Shown here in pieces: positions 41,547 to 50,001 of a stretch of DNA of 64,000 nt. Position 1 is the stretch's first letter, and each line of letters opens with the position of its first letter. The stretch spans positions 4,500-68,499 of the forward strand of contig JBBRAY010000017.1 of the NCBI GenBank assembly GCA_038206355.1, given 5' to 3'. Under the pieces are notes generated by a model. That model saw only the letters and a list, made by a program, of their open reading frames with translations. It was not told the DNA's origin and did no database searches. Both the position numbers and the translations under genes were made by a program. Origin of the DNA: JAPLDB01 sp038206355 (lineage in GTDB: Bacteria; Bacteroidota; Bacteroidia; AKYH767-A; 2013-40CM-41-45).

Positions 41547-43085
41547 ATGGTTTCAATAGGCGATCGCTACCTGGCGCTGGAGGATTTAATTGCAATTGTG
41601 GAACAAAACCGTAAAGTTGAGTTGAATGACACAGCTACACGAAGAGTTTACCAGAGCTATTATTTCCTAAAAGAGTTCATCAAGGAAAAACTGATTTACG
41701 GTATTAATACCGGCTTCGGCCCTATGGCCCGTTACCGCATCAATGCTGAAGACCAGGTAGACCTCCAGTTCAACCTCATACGCAGCCATTGCAGCGGAAG
41801 CGGTGCCATGATTGACCCACTTTTTGTAAAAGCAACATTGATTGCACGTCTCAATACCTTGCTTTTGGGCTATTCCGGAATCCATCCTGATGCTGTTGAA
41901 TTGCTGAAGGAGATGATCAACCACGATGTGCTTCCTGTCATATACGAACATGGCGGTTTGGGCGCCAGCGGTGACCTCGTCCAACTTGCACATGTGGCGC
42001 TTTCCATGATCGGCGAAGGAAATGTAATTCATGCTGGCACAGTGAAAAAAACCGCCGACGTATTTGCAAAAGAAAAAATTACTCCGTTGCAAGTTCATAT
42101 CAGAGAAGGACTTGCGTTGATGAACGGCACCTCTGCCATGTGCGGAATTGGTGCTTTGAATATCAGCAATGCAAAAAACCTGATGAACTGGTCGGTGGCC
42201 ATTTCATCCATGATCGTAGAACTTGTTGAATCGTATGACGACCACTATTCTTCCGAACTGAATAACGTAAAGCAGCATGAAGGCCAGAGAAAGGTGGCCG
42301 GAATGATGAGGGCATTTCTGGTTGACAGTAAAATGGTGAAGAGCCGTGAAGAGCATCTGTACAACAGAAAGATTGACGAGAATATCCTAAAGGAAAAAGT
42401 ACAGGAATATTATTCCATCCGCTGCGTGCCGCAAATTCTCGGACCGGTTTACGACACCATTGCAAACGCGGAAAAAGTGGTGATGGATGAAATCAATTCA
42501 GTGAATGACAATCCTGTTATTGATTATGAAAATAAAAATGTTTTTCACGGAGGAAATTTTCACGGAGATTATGTGGCATTGGAGATGGACAAACTAAAAA
42601 TTGCCGTTGCCAAACTATCTATGTTGTGCGAACGACAACTTAATTTCCTAATGAACGACCACCTGAACGGAAAGCTTCCGCCTTTTGTAAATCTCGGAAA
42701 ACTCGGATTGAATATCGGCATGCAGGGCACACAGTTTACGGCAACTTCTACCGTTGCAGAAAATCAAATGCTCTCCAACCCGATGTATGTTCACAGCATT
42801 CCAAGCAATAACGACAACCAGGATATCGTAAGTATGGGATCAAATGCTGCGCTGATAGCTGCAAAGGTGATCAACAATTCATTTGAAATAATAGCCATTG
42901 AATTAATTTCTCTCGTTCAGGCCATTGATTACCTCGGCATTGCAAATAAACTTTCATCAGCATCTAAAGTTGTTTACCATGATGTCAGGAAATTAGTTCC
43001 TGTCTTCAAGAGCGATGAGATCATGTACGAGCGTGTAAAAATTGTAAAGGATTTTTTAAAAAACAATAAGAAAAATCTCAATTGA
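41547..43085 (+). CDS. Tyrosine ammonia-lyase
   Basis: 512 residues. Converts tyrosine to 4-coumarate and ammonia using the self-formed MIO cofactor. The MIO triad ASG is in GGLGASGDLVQLAH; YGINTGFGPMARYRI, NDNPVI and the late GMQGTQFTATSTVAENQMLSNPM are intact. His in LIRSHCSGSG is at the position that selects tyrosine over phenylalanine. From memory the sequence is close to the characterised Flavobacterium johnsoniae tyrosine ammonia-lyase. 4-Coumarate is the usual starter of flexirubin-type aryl polyenes, and polyene-synthesis genes follow directly. Confidence 0.92.
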   Translation: MVSIGDRYLALEDLIAIVEQNRKVELNDTATRRVYQSYYFLKEFIKEKLIYGINTGFGPMARYRINAEDQVDLQFNLIRSHCSGSGAMIDPLFVKATLIARLNTLLLGYSGIHPDAVELLKEMINHDVLPVIYEHGGLGASGDLVQLAHVALSMIGEGNVIHAGTVKKTADVFAKEKITPLQVHIREGLALMNGTSAMCGIGALNISNAKNLMNWSVAISSMIVELVESYDDHYSSELNNVKQHEGQRKVAGMMRAFLVDSKMVKSREEHLYNRKIDENILKEKVQEYYSIRCVPQILGPVYDTIANAEKVVMDEINSVNDNPVIDYENKNVFHGGNFHGDYVALEMDKLKIAVAKLSMLCERQLNFLMNDHLNGKLPPFVNLGKLGLNIGMQGTQFTATSTVAENQMLSNPMYVHSIPSNNDNQDIVSMGSNAALIAAKVINNSFEIIAIELISLVQAIDYLGIANKLSSASKVVYHDVRKLVPVFKSDEIMYERVKIVKDFLKNNKKNLN

Positions 43086-43130
43086 AATAATGTCGGCTGC
43101 TCCCAATCAACTTTATCAACCTTTTCACCA

Positions 43131-43859
43131 ATGAAATACGCATTAGTCACCGGAGGATCTCGAGGAATCGGCAAGGCCATTTGTCTGAAACTGGCAGAGC
43201 TGGGATATTTTGTGCTCATCAATTATCAGTCAAATAAAAAAGCAGCAGAAGAAACATTAGCTGAAGTAAGAGCAAAAGGAAGTGATGGCGAACTGATGAT
43301 GTTTGACGTAGCAGACGAAACCCGGGTGAATGCTGTGCTCGGCGGATGGATTGAAAATCACAAAGAAGAACCAATAGAAATTCTCGTCAACAATGCAGGA
43401 ATAAAAAACGATACTTTGCTGATGTGGATGAGTACGAAGCAATGGAAAGACGTATTGAATACCAGTGTAGATGGTTTCTTTTACGTTACCAAGGTCGTGG
43501 TTCAGGGAATGATCGTAAAGAAGTACGGAAGAATTGTGAACGTTGTTTCATTGTCGGGATTAAAAGGAATGCCGGGACAAGTGAATTATTCCGCTGCAAA
43601 AGCGGCTGTAATAGGCGCTACAAAAGCACTGGCGCAGGAAGTAGGAAGAAGAAACATTACGGTGAATGCTGTTGCTCCGGGATTTATAAGGACGGACATG
43701 ACGAAAGAAATTGACGAGAAAAGTTTCAAGCAATTAATTCCGGTGGCGCGTTTCGGAAACCCTGAAGAAGTCGCAGAAGCCGTTTGTTTCCTTGCATCAG
43801 AAAAAGCGTCGTATATTACAGGGACCATACTAAACGTCAATGGCGGATTGTACACTTAG
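43131..43859 (+). CDS. 3-oxoacyl-ACP reductase (FabG-like), polyene cluster
   Basis: 242 residues, short-chain dehydrogenase. The cofactor motif TGGSRGIGKAI, NNAG (LVNNAGIKND) and the catalytic Ser-Tyr-Lys (SLSGLKGMPGQVNYSAAKAA) are intact, with the C-terminal ITGTILNVNGG typical of FabG. It would reduce the beta-keto group after each condensation, using the ketosynthase encoded 35 bp downstream. Position makes a pigment-specific role more likely than housekeeping fatty-acid synthesis. Confidence 0.9.
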   Translation: MKYALVTGGSRGIGKAICLKLAELGYFVLINYQSNKKAAEETLAEVRAKGSDGELMMFDVADETRVNAVLGGWIENHKEEPIEILVNNAGIKNDTLLMWMSTKQWKDVLNTSVDGFFYVTKVVVQGMIVKKYGRIVNVVSLSGLKGMPGQVNYSAAKAAVIGATKALAQEVGRRNITVNAVAPGFIRTDMTKEIDEKSFKQLIPVARFGNPEEVAEAVCFLASEKASYITGTILNVNGGLYT

Positions 43860-43894
43860 TCACATAATCACTTAATCACGTAGTCACTTCCAAA

Positions 43895-45118
43895 ATGAAC
43901 AGAGTAGTAATAACAGGCATGGGGGTTTATTCCTGCCTGGGGAAAAATTTAGAAGAGGTTCGCAATTCTTTATACACAGGGAAATCAGGTATTGGTTTTG
44001 ATCCCGAAAGAAAAGCGTTTGGATTTCGATCAGGTCTAACAGGTATTGTAGAAAAACCACAACTGAAAGGAAAACTGGACCGCAGGCTGAGAATTGGATT
44101 GGCAGAAGAAGGAGAATACGCATACCTCTCTACCCTCGAAGCATTGGCAAACGCAAAGCTTGATACTGAATATCTTGATTCTCATGAAGCAGGAATTATT
44201 TTCGGTAACGATAGTTCTGCACTTGCTGTAGTTGAAGCAACAGATACCATCCGTTTGAAAAAGGATACTACGCTTTTGGGATCTGGGTCTATTTTTCAGA
44301 GTATGAACTCAACGGTGAACATGAACCTTGCAACAATTTTCAAACTGAAAGGAATTAATTTCACCGTGAGTGCAGCTTGTGCAAGTGGATCTCATGCGGC
44401 AGGATTGGGATTTTTATTTATCAAAGAAGGTTACCAGGACATAGTAATCTGTGGCGGTGCGCAAGAAGTAAATATGTATTCGATGGGAAGTTTCGATGGA
44501 CTCAGTGCATTCTCCATCAGGGAAAATGAACCGGCAAAAGCTTCACGGCCGTTTGATAAATCACGTGATGGATTAATTCCAAGTGGCGGAGCGGCAACAA
44601 TTGTACTGGAAAGTTTAGAGAGCGCTCAAAGACGAGGTGCGAATATTCTCGGAGAAATTATCGGATACGGATTTTCATCCAACGGCGACCATATCTCCAA
44701 TCCCAACGTTGACGGGCCATACCGTTCACTGATGCGCGCCATGAAACAATCCGGTCTAAATATTTCTGACATTGACTATATCAATGCACATGCGACTTCC
44801 ACTCCCAATGGTGATATGTTTGAAGCACGCGCTATTGATAAACTTTGCGGTGACGTAAAAACAGCTGTCAGTTCTACCAAATCAATGACAGGCCATGAAT
44901 GCTGGATGGCAGGTGCAAGTGAAATTGTTTATTCATTGCTGATGATGCGCGATTCTTTTGTTGCGCCCAACATCAACTTCGAAACTCCTGATGAAGATTC
45001 GGCCAAGCTCAACATTATTGCGAAAACACTCGATAAGAATATTGATATTTTTCTATCCAACTCGTTTGGATTTGGAGGAACCAATTCGACAATTATCGTA
45101 AAGAAATTCAGAAATTAA
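43895..45118 (+). CDS. Beta-ketoacyl-ACP synthase, polyene cluster
   Basis: 407 residues, thiolase fold, FabF-like. Catalytic Cys in VSAACASGSHAAG and both His in INAHATSTPNGD and KSMTGHECWMAGASE are intact, as is the C-terminal SNSFGFGGTNSTIIV. It should extend the polyene chain on ACP. Aryl-polyene systems normally pair this with a chain-length partner that lacks the Cys; no such second gene is visible in the window. The next genes of the pathway, ACP onwards, are separated from it by the opposing RCC1 gene. Confidence 0.9.
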   Translation: MNRVVITGMGVYSCLGKNLEEVRNSLYTGKSGIGFDPERKAFGFRSGLTGIVEKPQLKGKLDRRLRIGLAEEGEYAYLSTLEALANAKLDTEYLDSHEAGIIFGNDSSALAVVEATDTIRLKKDTTLLGSGSIFQSMNSTVNMNLATIFKLKGINFTVSAACASGSHAAGLGFLFIKEGYQDIVICGGAQEVNMYSMGSFDGLSAFSIRENEPAKASRPFDKSRDGLIPSGGAATIVLESLESAQRRGANILGEIIGYGFSSNGDHISNPNVDGPYRSLMRAMKQSGLNISDIDYINAHATSTPNGDMFEARAIDKLCGDVKTAVSSTKSMTGHECWMAGASEIVYSLLMMRDSFVAPNINFETPDEDSAKLNIIAKTLDKNIDIFLSNSFGFGGTNSTIIVKKFRN

Positions 45119-45141
45119 ATTTAACCAGGGATCCTGTTTAA

Positions 45142-46563
45142 TCACCGGCACACCACCAGTTTTTTTGTGATGATTCCCCTATCAGTTTTCACGTTGACAA
45201 AATAAATCCCTGCCCCAAAGGCACCAATGTCAATTTCGTTTTTTATACCTGTCCTTATTACTCCCTTGTAAACTTCCTTCTGTAGGATATTAAATACTGA
45301 AATATCCATGATCTTATCCGGGAACAATACACTTTCCAATACCAATTGAAATTTCCCCATATTGGGATTTGGGAACACCTGCATCATTTCCTGAAGTGAA
45401 ATGTCATTGGTACCAATCACGGAACAAAGTCCGCTAACCTGAACCGGAGAAGTCGCACTGGTATTATTTCCATTTCCCAATTGACCGTATGAATTGTCTC
45501 CCCACGTCCATACCGTTCCGTCATTTTTCAAAACCGTAGAACTGATTTGATTACCCTGCATGGATATTACAGTACTTATGGTATTAACCTGTACAAAAGT
45601 GCTGGTACTTGTAGTTGTTCCATTTCCCAATTCACCCCAGTCATTGGTTCCGCAGGCCCAATAGGTTCCGTTATTCTTAAGTACCATTGCATGCTTACCG
45701 CCGGCTTCAATGGCAACAATACCGGTTAATGATAAGGCTTGCACAGGAACATTATATGCATTTGCAAAAACGCCCGTACCCATTTGACCTTCGTTATTAT
45801 CTCCCCATCCCCACACAGTACCGTCACTTTTTAATGCCATAGAATGGGCCACATCGCCTGATATCGCTATTACATTATCTAATCCGCTTACCTGAACCGG
45901 TACATTGCTGTTTGTATTATTTCCGTTTCCAAGCTGTCCGTAATTATTATCGCCGGTACACCAAACAGTTCCGTTATTCTTCAGAAAAATACTGTGGTTG
46001 GTACCTGCAGCTATTGCACTTACCTCACTCAAAGCGGTTACCTGAACAGGTGTATTTGTATTTGTGGTACTTCCATTTCCAAACTGACCAATATCATTAC
46101 TGCCCCATGCCCAAACTGTTCCATCATTCCTTATGGCAAGTGAATGTCCGTTCGCGGCTGCGATTGCGACAATACCTGTCAGAGAATTTACATGAACTGG
46201 AACGTTGCTGTTTGAATTGGTACCATTACCAAGCTGGCCATAAAGATTAAATCCCCAAGCCCAAACTGAACCATCATTTTTCAATGCCAGGGAATGAAAA
46301 ACTCCAGCAGCGACAGCTTTTACATCTGTAAGTGTACTCACCTGAACAGGAACATTGCTGCTTGTAGTTGTTCCATTTCCTAGTTGACCATAAGAATTAT
46401 CTCCCCACGAACGTACGCTGTTATTGGTGCACAAAGCAAGCGAATGATATGAACCACCGGCAATTGACTGTGACCATGAATTACCGGTTGAAATCAAATT
46501 TATCAGTAGAATAAAAATGATTGCTGAAAATCCTGACGATAATGATTGTAGTTTTTTATTCAT
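45142..46563 (-). CDS. T9SS-sorted RCC1-repeat propeller protein
   Basis: About 473 residues from MNKKLQSLSSG; an upstream ATG would add 16 residues before the signal peptide (cleavage near GNSWSQS). Seven RCC1 repeats, each of the form GTVWAWGxNxxGQLGNG...VPVQVxxLxxVxAIAAGxxHSLALKNDG, make a complete seven-bladed propeller. The last 80 residues are a Por sorting domain (FPNPNMG). The ligand is unknown. It is inserted, in the opposite direction, between the ketosynthase and ACP genes of the pigment cluster. Confidence 0.9.
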   Translation of the reverse strand: MNKKLQSLSSGFSAIIFILLINLISTGNSWSQSIAGGSYHSLALCTNNSVRSWGDNSYGQLGNGTTTSSNVPVQVSTLTDVKAVAAGVFHSLALKNDGSVWAWGFNLYGQLGNGTNSNSNVPVHVNSLTGIVAIAAANGHSLAIRNDGTVWAWGSNDIGQFGNGSTTNTNTPVQVTALSEVSAIAAGTNHSIFLKNNGTVWCTGDNNYGQLGNGNNTNSNVPVQVSGLDNVIAISGDVAHSMALKSDGTVWGWGDNNEGQMGTGVFANAYNVPVQALSLTGIVAIEAGGKHAMVLKNNGTYWACGTNDWGELGNGTTTSTSTFVQVNTISTVISMQGNQISSTVLKNDGTVWTWGDNSYGQLGNGNNTSATSPVQVSGLCSVIGTNDISLQEMMQVFPNPNMGKFQLVLESVLFPDKIMDISVFNILQKEVYKGVIRTGIKNEIDIGAFGAGIYFVNVKTDRGIITKKLVVCR

Positions 46564-46612
46564 TTTAAATGGCTCAATGTATTTATGTATTGCACAATAA
46601 TACAAATTCAAT

Positions 46613-46630
46613 TTTGTAATTCATTACAAA
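46613..46630. promoter_or_regulatory. 18-bp dyad, possible operator
   Basis: TTTGTAAT-TC-ATTACAAA is a perfect 8-bp dyad with a 2-base centre, 50 bp upstream of the RCC1-gene start. The compact symmetry fits a dimeric repressor site; no regulator is encoded nearby. Confidence 0.3.
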
Positions 46631-46871
46631 TCCCGGACTTAGTGCATATCAAAATGAAGAGGAGTTGAATGTGTGATCCGAAAAAAATATGACAAGCCAA
46701 CTTTTCAACCGCCGTTTTCAAGTTATGAATTATGAATTTTCATAAATCAGTTCTTGTTTTTAATACCAATCGGGGAATCCTCCGGCTGCGCTTTACTTCC
46801 GCATTTCATACCGGAATTAAGGGGTCATTTTCTTTGAGATAATCAGCGATGGATTTTTAAAAAAAATGATG

Positions 46872-46879
46872 TAGGTTTG
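46872..46879 (+). promoter_or_regulatory. Candidate Bacteroidota -7 element
   Basis: TAGGTTTG fits TAnnTTTG and lies 31 bp before the ACP ATG. It would drive the ACP-acyltransferase-dehydratase unit. No good -33 partner was found. Confidence 0.4.
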
Positions 46880-46910
46880 CCGTTCTTCTTCAAATAACAA
46901 ACATTTTGAA

Positions 46911-47162
46911 ATGACAGCAACTGACGAAATTATTACAAAAATAAACGCCTTCCTCGTAGACGAGTTTGAGGTTGAGCCTCAGGCAATTACACCCGCCGCC
47001 AACCTGAAAGAAACGTTGAACCTCGACAGCTTAGACTATGTGGATCTGGTCGTTGTTATTGAAAGCAATTTCGGCTTTAAGGTAAAAGGAGAGGATTTTG
47101 TCAATATAAAGACCTTTCAGGATTTCTACGACTACATCAACTCTAAAGTAGCGGCTAACTGA
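46911..47162 (+). CDS. Acyl carrier protein, polyene cluster
   Basis: 83 residues. A four-helix ACP with the phosphopantetheine Ser in LNLDSLDYVDLVVVIE and the usual acidic helix II. It carries the growing chain for the ketosynthase, reductase and dehydratase of the cluster. The acyltransferase gene starts 8 bp downstream. A second, housekeeping ACP is expected elsewhere in the genome. Confidence 0.93.
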   Translation: MTATDEIITKINAFLVDEFEVEPQAITPAANLKETLNLDSLDYVDLVVVIESNFGFKVKGEDFVNIKTFQDFYDYINSKVAAN

Positions 47163-47169
47163 TTTTCTC

Positions 47170-48054
47170 ATGCCTTCATGGAAAGGTAAATCGCAGGGCG
47201 GACTTCTCGGATACAAAATATTTGTTTTCATTTTAAAGCTGCACGGATTACGGCTGGCTTATTTTATTCTGAGGTTTGTTGCGTCTTATTACCTTTTATT
47301 TTCTTTCAAAACATTTAAATCTTCCTGGAATTTTTACCGGAGAAAATTGAAGTTTAATTTCTTTAAAAGCATTGCTTCAATTTATTCAAGCTATTATAAT
47401 CTCGGCGTTTCATTGCTCGACAAGTTTGCAATGATGGCAGGCATCAAAACAAACTTTACTTTTAAATTTGTCGGAGAAAAATTTCTTCATGAGATGTCAG
47501 ATGCCGGACGTGGTGGTGTACTCATCAGCGGGCATCTCGGAAACTGGGACATGGCCGGAAACATGTTGAGGCGCATTGAAACGAAAGTGAACATTGTACT
47601 CTTCGAAGGTGAAGCCGAACAGATTAAAAAATACATGGAGCAATTCGCAGGAACACCGTACTATAATATTATCTCTGTGAAAAATGATATGTCGCACATT
47701 TTTCAGATTTCAGCGGCGATACAGCGAAATGAATTCATTTGTATTCATGGCGACCGGTTTACAGAGGGAACAAAAACATTTGAAACTGAATTTCTCGGGG
47801 AGAAAGCACTATTTCCTGCAGGAGTATTTCAGATTGCACACAAACTGAAAACGCCTTACACTTTTGTTTATGCGATAAAGGAAAGCTCAAAACATTATCA
47901 CTACTCAGCTACGCAACCAAAAGTAAGCACAACAAGTCCTGAAGATATTTTAAAAGAATACGTTACTTCGCTCGAGGATAAATTAAAACAGTATCCGACG
48001 CAGTGGTTTAATTTTTATGACTTCTGGAGGGAAGGAAGAAAGCAGGCCATGTAA
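47170..48054 (+). CDS. LpxL/HtrB-like lysophospholipid acyltransferase
   Basis: 294 residues. The catalytic H-X4-D motif is in ISGHLGNWDMAG; an HGDRFTEG loop and a C-terminal QWFNFYDFW follow, as in the lipid A acyltransferase family. An N-terminal hydrophobic helix would hold it at the inner membrane. In aryl-polyene and flexirubin clusters such enzymes are thought to move the finished aryl chain from ACP to a lipid or glycerol acceptor. Tight spacing to the ACP gene supports this. Confidence 0.88.
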   Translation: MPSWKGKSQGGLLGYKIFVFILKLHGLRLAYFILRFVASYYLLFSFKTFKSSWNFYRRKLKFNFFKSIASIYSSYYNLGVSLLDKFAMMAGIKTNFTFKFVGEKFLHEMSDAGRGGVLISGHLGNWDMAGNMLRRIETKVNIVLFEGEAEQIKKYMEQFAGTPYYNIISVKNDMSHIFQISAAIQRNEFICIHGDRFTEGTKTFETEFLGEKALFPAGVFQIAHKLKTPYTFVYAIKESSKHYHYSATQPKVSTTSPEDILKEYVTSLEDKLKQYPTQWFNFYDFWREGRKQAM

Positions 48055-48098
48055 AATGTAAGAATTAATATTTAAACGGTAATAAGTAACATTGAGAA

Positions 48099-48554
48099 AT
48101 GGACAAGGAACAAATCTTAGCGAAGGGAGATGAGATCCTAAATTACATTCCGCAACGTCCGCCGTTTGTGATGGTTGACAAGTTGTATGCTTGTGATGAA
48201 AAATTTGTGAGAACGGGATTTCAACCCGCGAAAGAAAATATATTTTCTTCAGGAGGTTTTTTTACCGAGCCCGGGTTGATCGAAAATATGGCTCAGAGCG
48301 CGGCAGCCGGTACGGGATATTTTTTCAAAAGCAGGAATAGGGATGTCCCTGTTGGATTTATCGGTGCCATAAAGGACTTTCAACTATTTCAACTGCCAAA
48401 AATAAATGAATTGCTGACTACAGAAATTACAGTGGTTGCCGAAGTTATGAATGCTTCCGTCATCAGGGCAAAAATCAGTTATAATGATGTAGAAATTGCG
48501 TCCTGCGAAATGAAAATATTCCTTATGGATACGACGCCGAAGCCCTCCGCGTAA
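48099..48554 (+). CDS. Hotdog-fold 3-hydroxyacyl-ACP dehydratase, polyene cluster
   Basis: 151 residues. FabZ/ApeP-like hotdog fold: YIPQRPPFVMVDKLYAC at the start, then PGLIENMAQSAAAGTGYFF, the dehydratase helix with a Glu. The usual catalytic His is not obvious in the position of FabZ, so it may follow the ApeI/ApeP variants; this was judged by eye. It should form the double bonds of the polyene. It is the last gene of the cluster, 44 bp after the acyltransferase. Confidence 0.82.
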   Translation: MDKEQILAKGDEILNYIPQRPPFVMVDKLYACDEKFVRTGFQPAKENIFSSGGFFTEPGLIENMAQSAAAGTGYFFKSRNRDVPVGFIGAIKDFQLFQLPKINELLTTEITVVAEVMNASVIRAKISYNDVEIASCEMKIFLMDTTPKPSA

Positions 48555-48664
48555 GCTGTTCTTTATGGAGCATTTGTGTGAATTTAACTTTGGGAAAAAT
48601 AAATTAATCGGTTTATCCGCATACCTTTTTTGTTTTACCTTCGCATACACTAACAAACCACAAG

Positions 48665-49960
48665 ATGAATAAAAATCTACTTCTGTCATTAGTATGTCTG
48701 TTTTCCCTCCTCAGAATTAACGCATATGCACAGCCCGCAGATGCTGAAGTTGCAACATTTGCATCGCCTGCAATGCAGTATTTTTGCCCGGCCCAGATGC
48801 CAATCACTATTAATATTTATAACAATGACCTGGTTGACATTACCGATGTAGCATTAACATGGACCATCGATGGCGTTTCTCAATCTCCCGTTTCATGGTC
48901 AGGTCTGATTGCAGCCGGTGACATCGCTCCCGTTGAACTTACTACTGCTCACGATTTTTTAAGCGGGACCGGTTACAATATCGAAGTTACCATTCAATCA
49001 GTAAATGGAATGGCCGATCCGAATTCCGCAAATGATGTCGGTTCAGAAACATTTACTGCGTACGATGTCTTCATTCCCATTTTTTACTGGAACGGATGTT
49101 CACTTGAATGCCTGAACTTCACAGATTACATTTCAATACAGTGGTATAAGGATGGAGTACCGGATCCCGATGCTCCTGATAATGCAATTTATACTCCGTC
49201 ACATAGCGGCTCTTACACGATGATAGGTTTGACTTTTGACTCCTGTGACGCAACTACAGACTCATCTATTTTTGTAACTCCGCCTACACATGATATTACT
49301 CCCCTTGGTGTAATTGCCTTTTGTGAAGGCGATTCAGTTGGACTTGTATTCACATCCAGCGAGCAGGTATTTTATTCCTGGAATACAGGAAGCATGGATG
49401 ATACGATTTACGCAAGTATGGATGGATGGTATGCTGTAAACGGAGTTACCGTGTTTTCCTGTCCGGTTATCGACAGCATTTATGTTACCGTTTATCCTAC
49501 TCCTGTCGTTTCAATCAGCGACATGAATGATACACTGGTCTCAACATACAGCGGCTTACACCAATGGTATTTTAACGGCAGTCCGATTGGTGGTGCACAT
49601 GATTCCACTTTTGTGCCAACTGCTTCAGGGATTTATTATACCACCGTAACTGATATTAATGGGTGCACAGGAACGTCCAATTCAATCAACTGGATTTTCC
49701 CGGGTATCAGCATTCCTGTTGAAGTGACAGATATCATGATTTATCCGAATCCTGCTAAAGATATAATTAATGTCCGATTCAATAACGGAAATGAAGATCT
49801 GGCGTTGACCATTTTTGATGCTGTTGGCCGCCTTGTCCTGCAAGATGAAATCAATGCAGACAAAACCATCAATATTTCCGGATTAAAAGAAGGTGTTTAT
49901 CAGTGTGTGTTTACAGGAGAAAAGGTAAGATTCTCGAAAAAACTGGTGAAGACTTTTTAA
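48665..49960 (+). CDS. T9SS-sorted secreted protein with CARDB/Ig-like domains
   Basis: 431 residues with a signal peptide ending near NAYAQ. Residues about 30-135 look like a CARDB-type beta-sandwich (PITINIYNNDLVDITDVALTWTIDG). Two or three Ig/PKD-like repeats with Cys and Trp follow (WYKDGVPDPDA...YTPSHSGSYT; FCEGDSVGLVF...YSWNTG). The last 80 residues are a Por sorting domain (YPNPAKD). An adhesive or surface role is likely but unproved. It converges with ispG. Confidence 0.85.
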   Translation: MNKNLLLSLVCLFSLLRINAYAQPADAEVATFASPAMQYFCPAQMPITINIYNNDLVDITDVALTWTIDGVSQSPVSWSGLIAAGDIAPVELTTAHDFLSGTGYNIEVTIQSVNGMADPNSANDVGSETFTAYDVFIPIFYWNGCSLECLNFTDYISIQWYKDGVPDPDAPDNAIYTPSHSGSYTMIGLTFDSCDATTDSSIFVTPPTHDITPLGVIAFCEGDSVGLVFTSSEQVFYSWNTGSMDDTIYASMDGWYAVNGVTVFSCPVIDSIYVTVYPTPVVSISDMNDTLVSTYSGLHQWYFNGSPIGGAHDSTFVPTASGIYYTTVTDINGCTGTSNSINWIFPGISIPVEVTDIMIYPNPAKDIINVRFNNGNEDLALTIFDAVGRLVLQDEINADKTINISGLKEGVYQCVFTGEKVRFSKKLVKTF

Positions 49961-49966
49961 AGCGGT

Positions 49967-49989
49967 TTTGGGAATTTGTTATTCCGAAA
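49967..49989. terminator. Possible terminator between convergent genes
   Basis: TTTGGGAAT and ATTCCGAAA form a 9-bp stem with one mismatch and a 5-base loop, between the T9SS gene and ispG. There is no proper T-run, so the call is weak. Confidence 0.3.
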
Positions 49990-50001
49990 GTTAATACTCA
50001 C

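Larger units (their letters stand above)
46564..46910. other. Divergent intergenic region, RCC1 gene and ACP gene
   Basis: 347 bp. Contains an 18-bp dyad (46613-46630) near the RCC1 start and a TAnnTTTG promoter word (46872-46879) before the ACP gene. Otherwise AT-rich with no readable gene. Confidence 0.5.
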
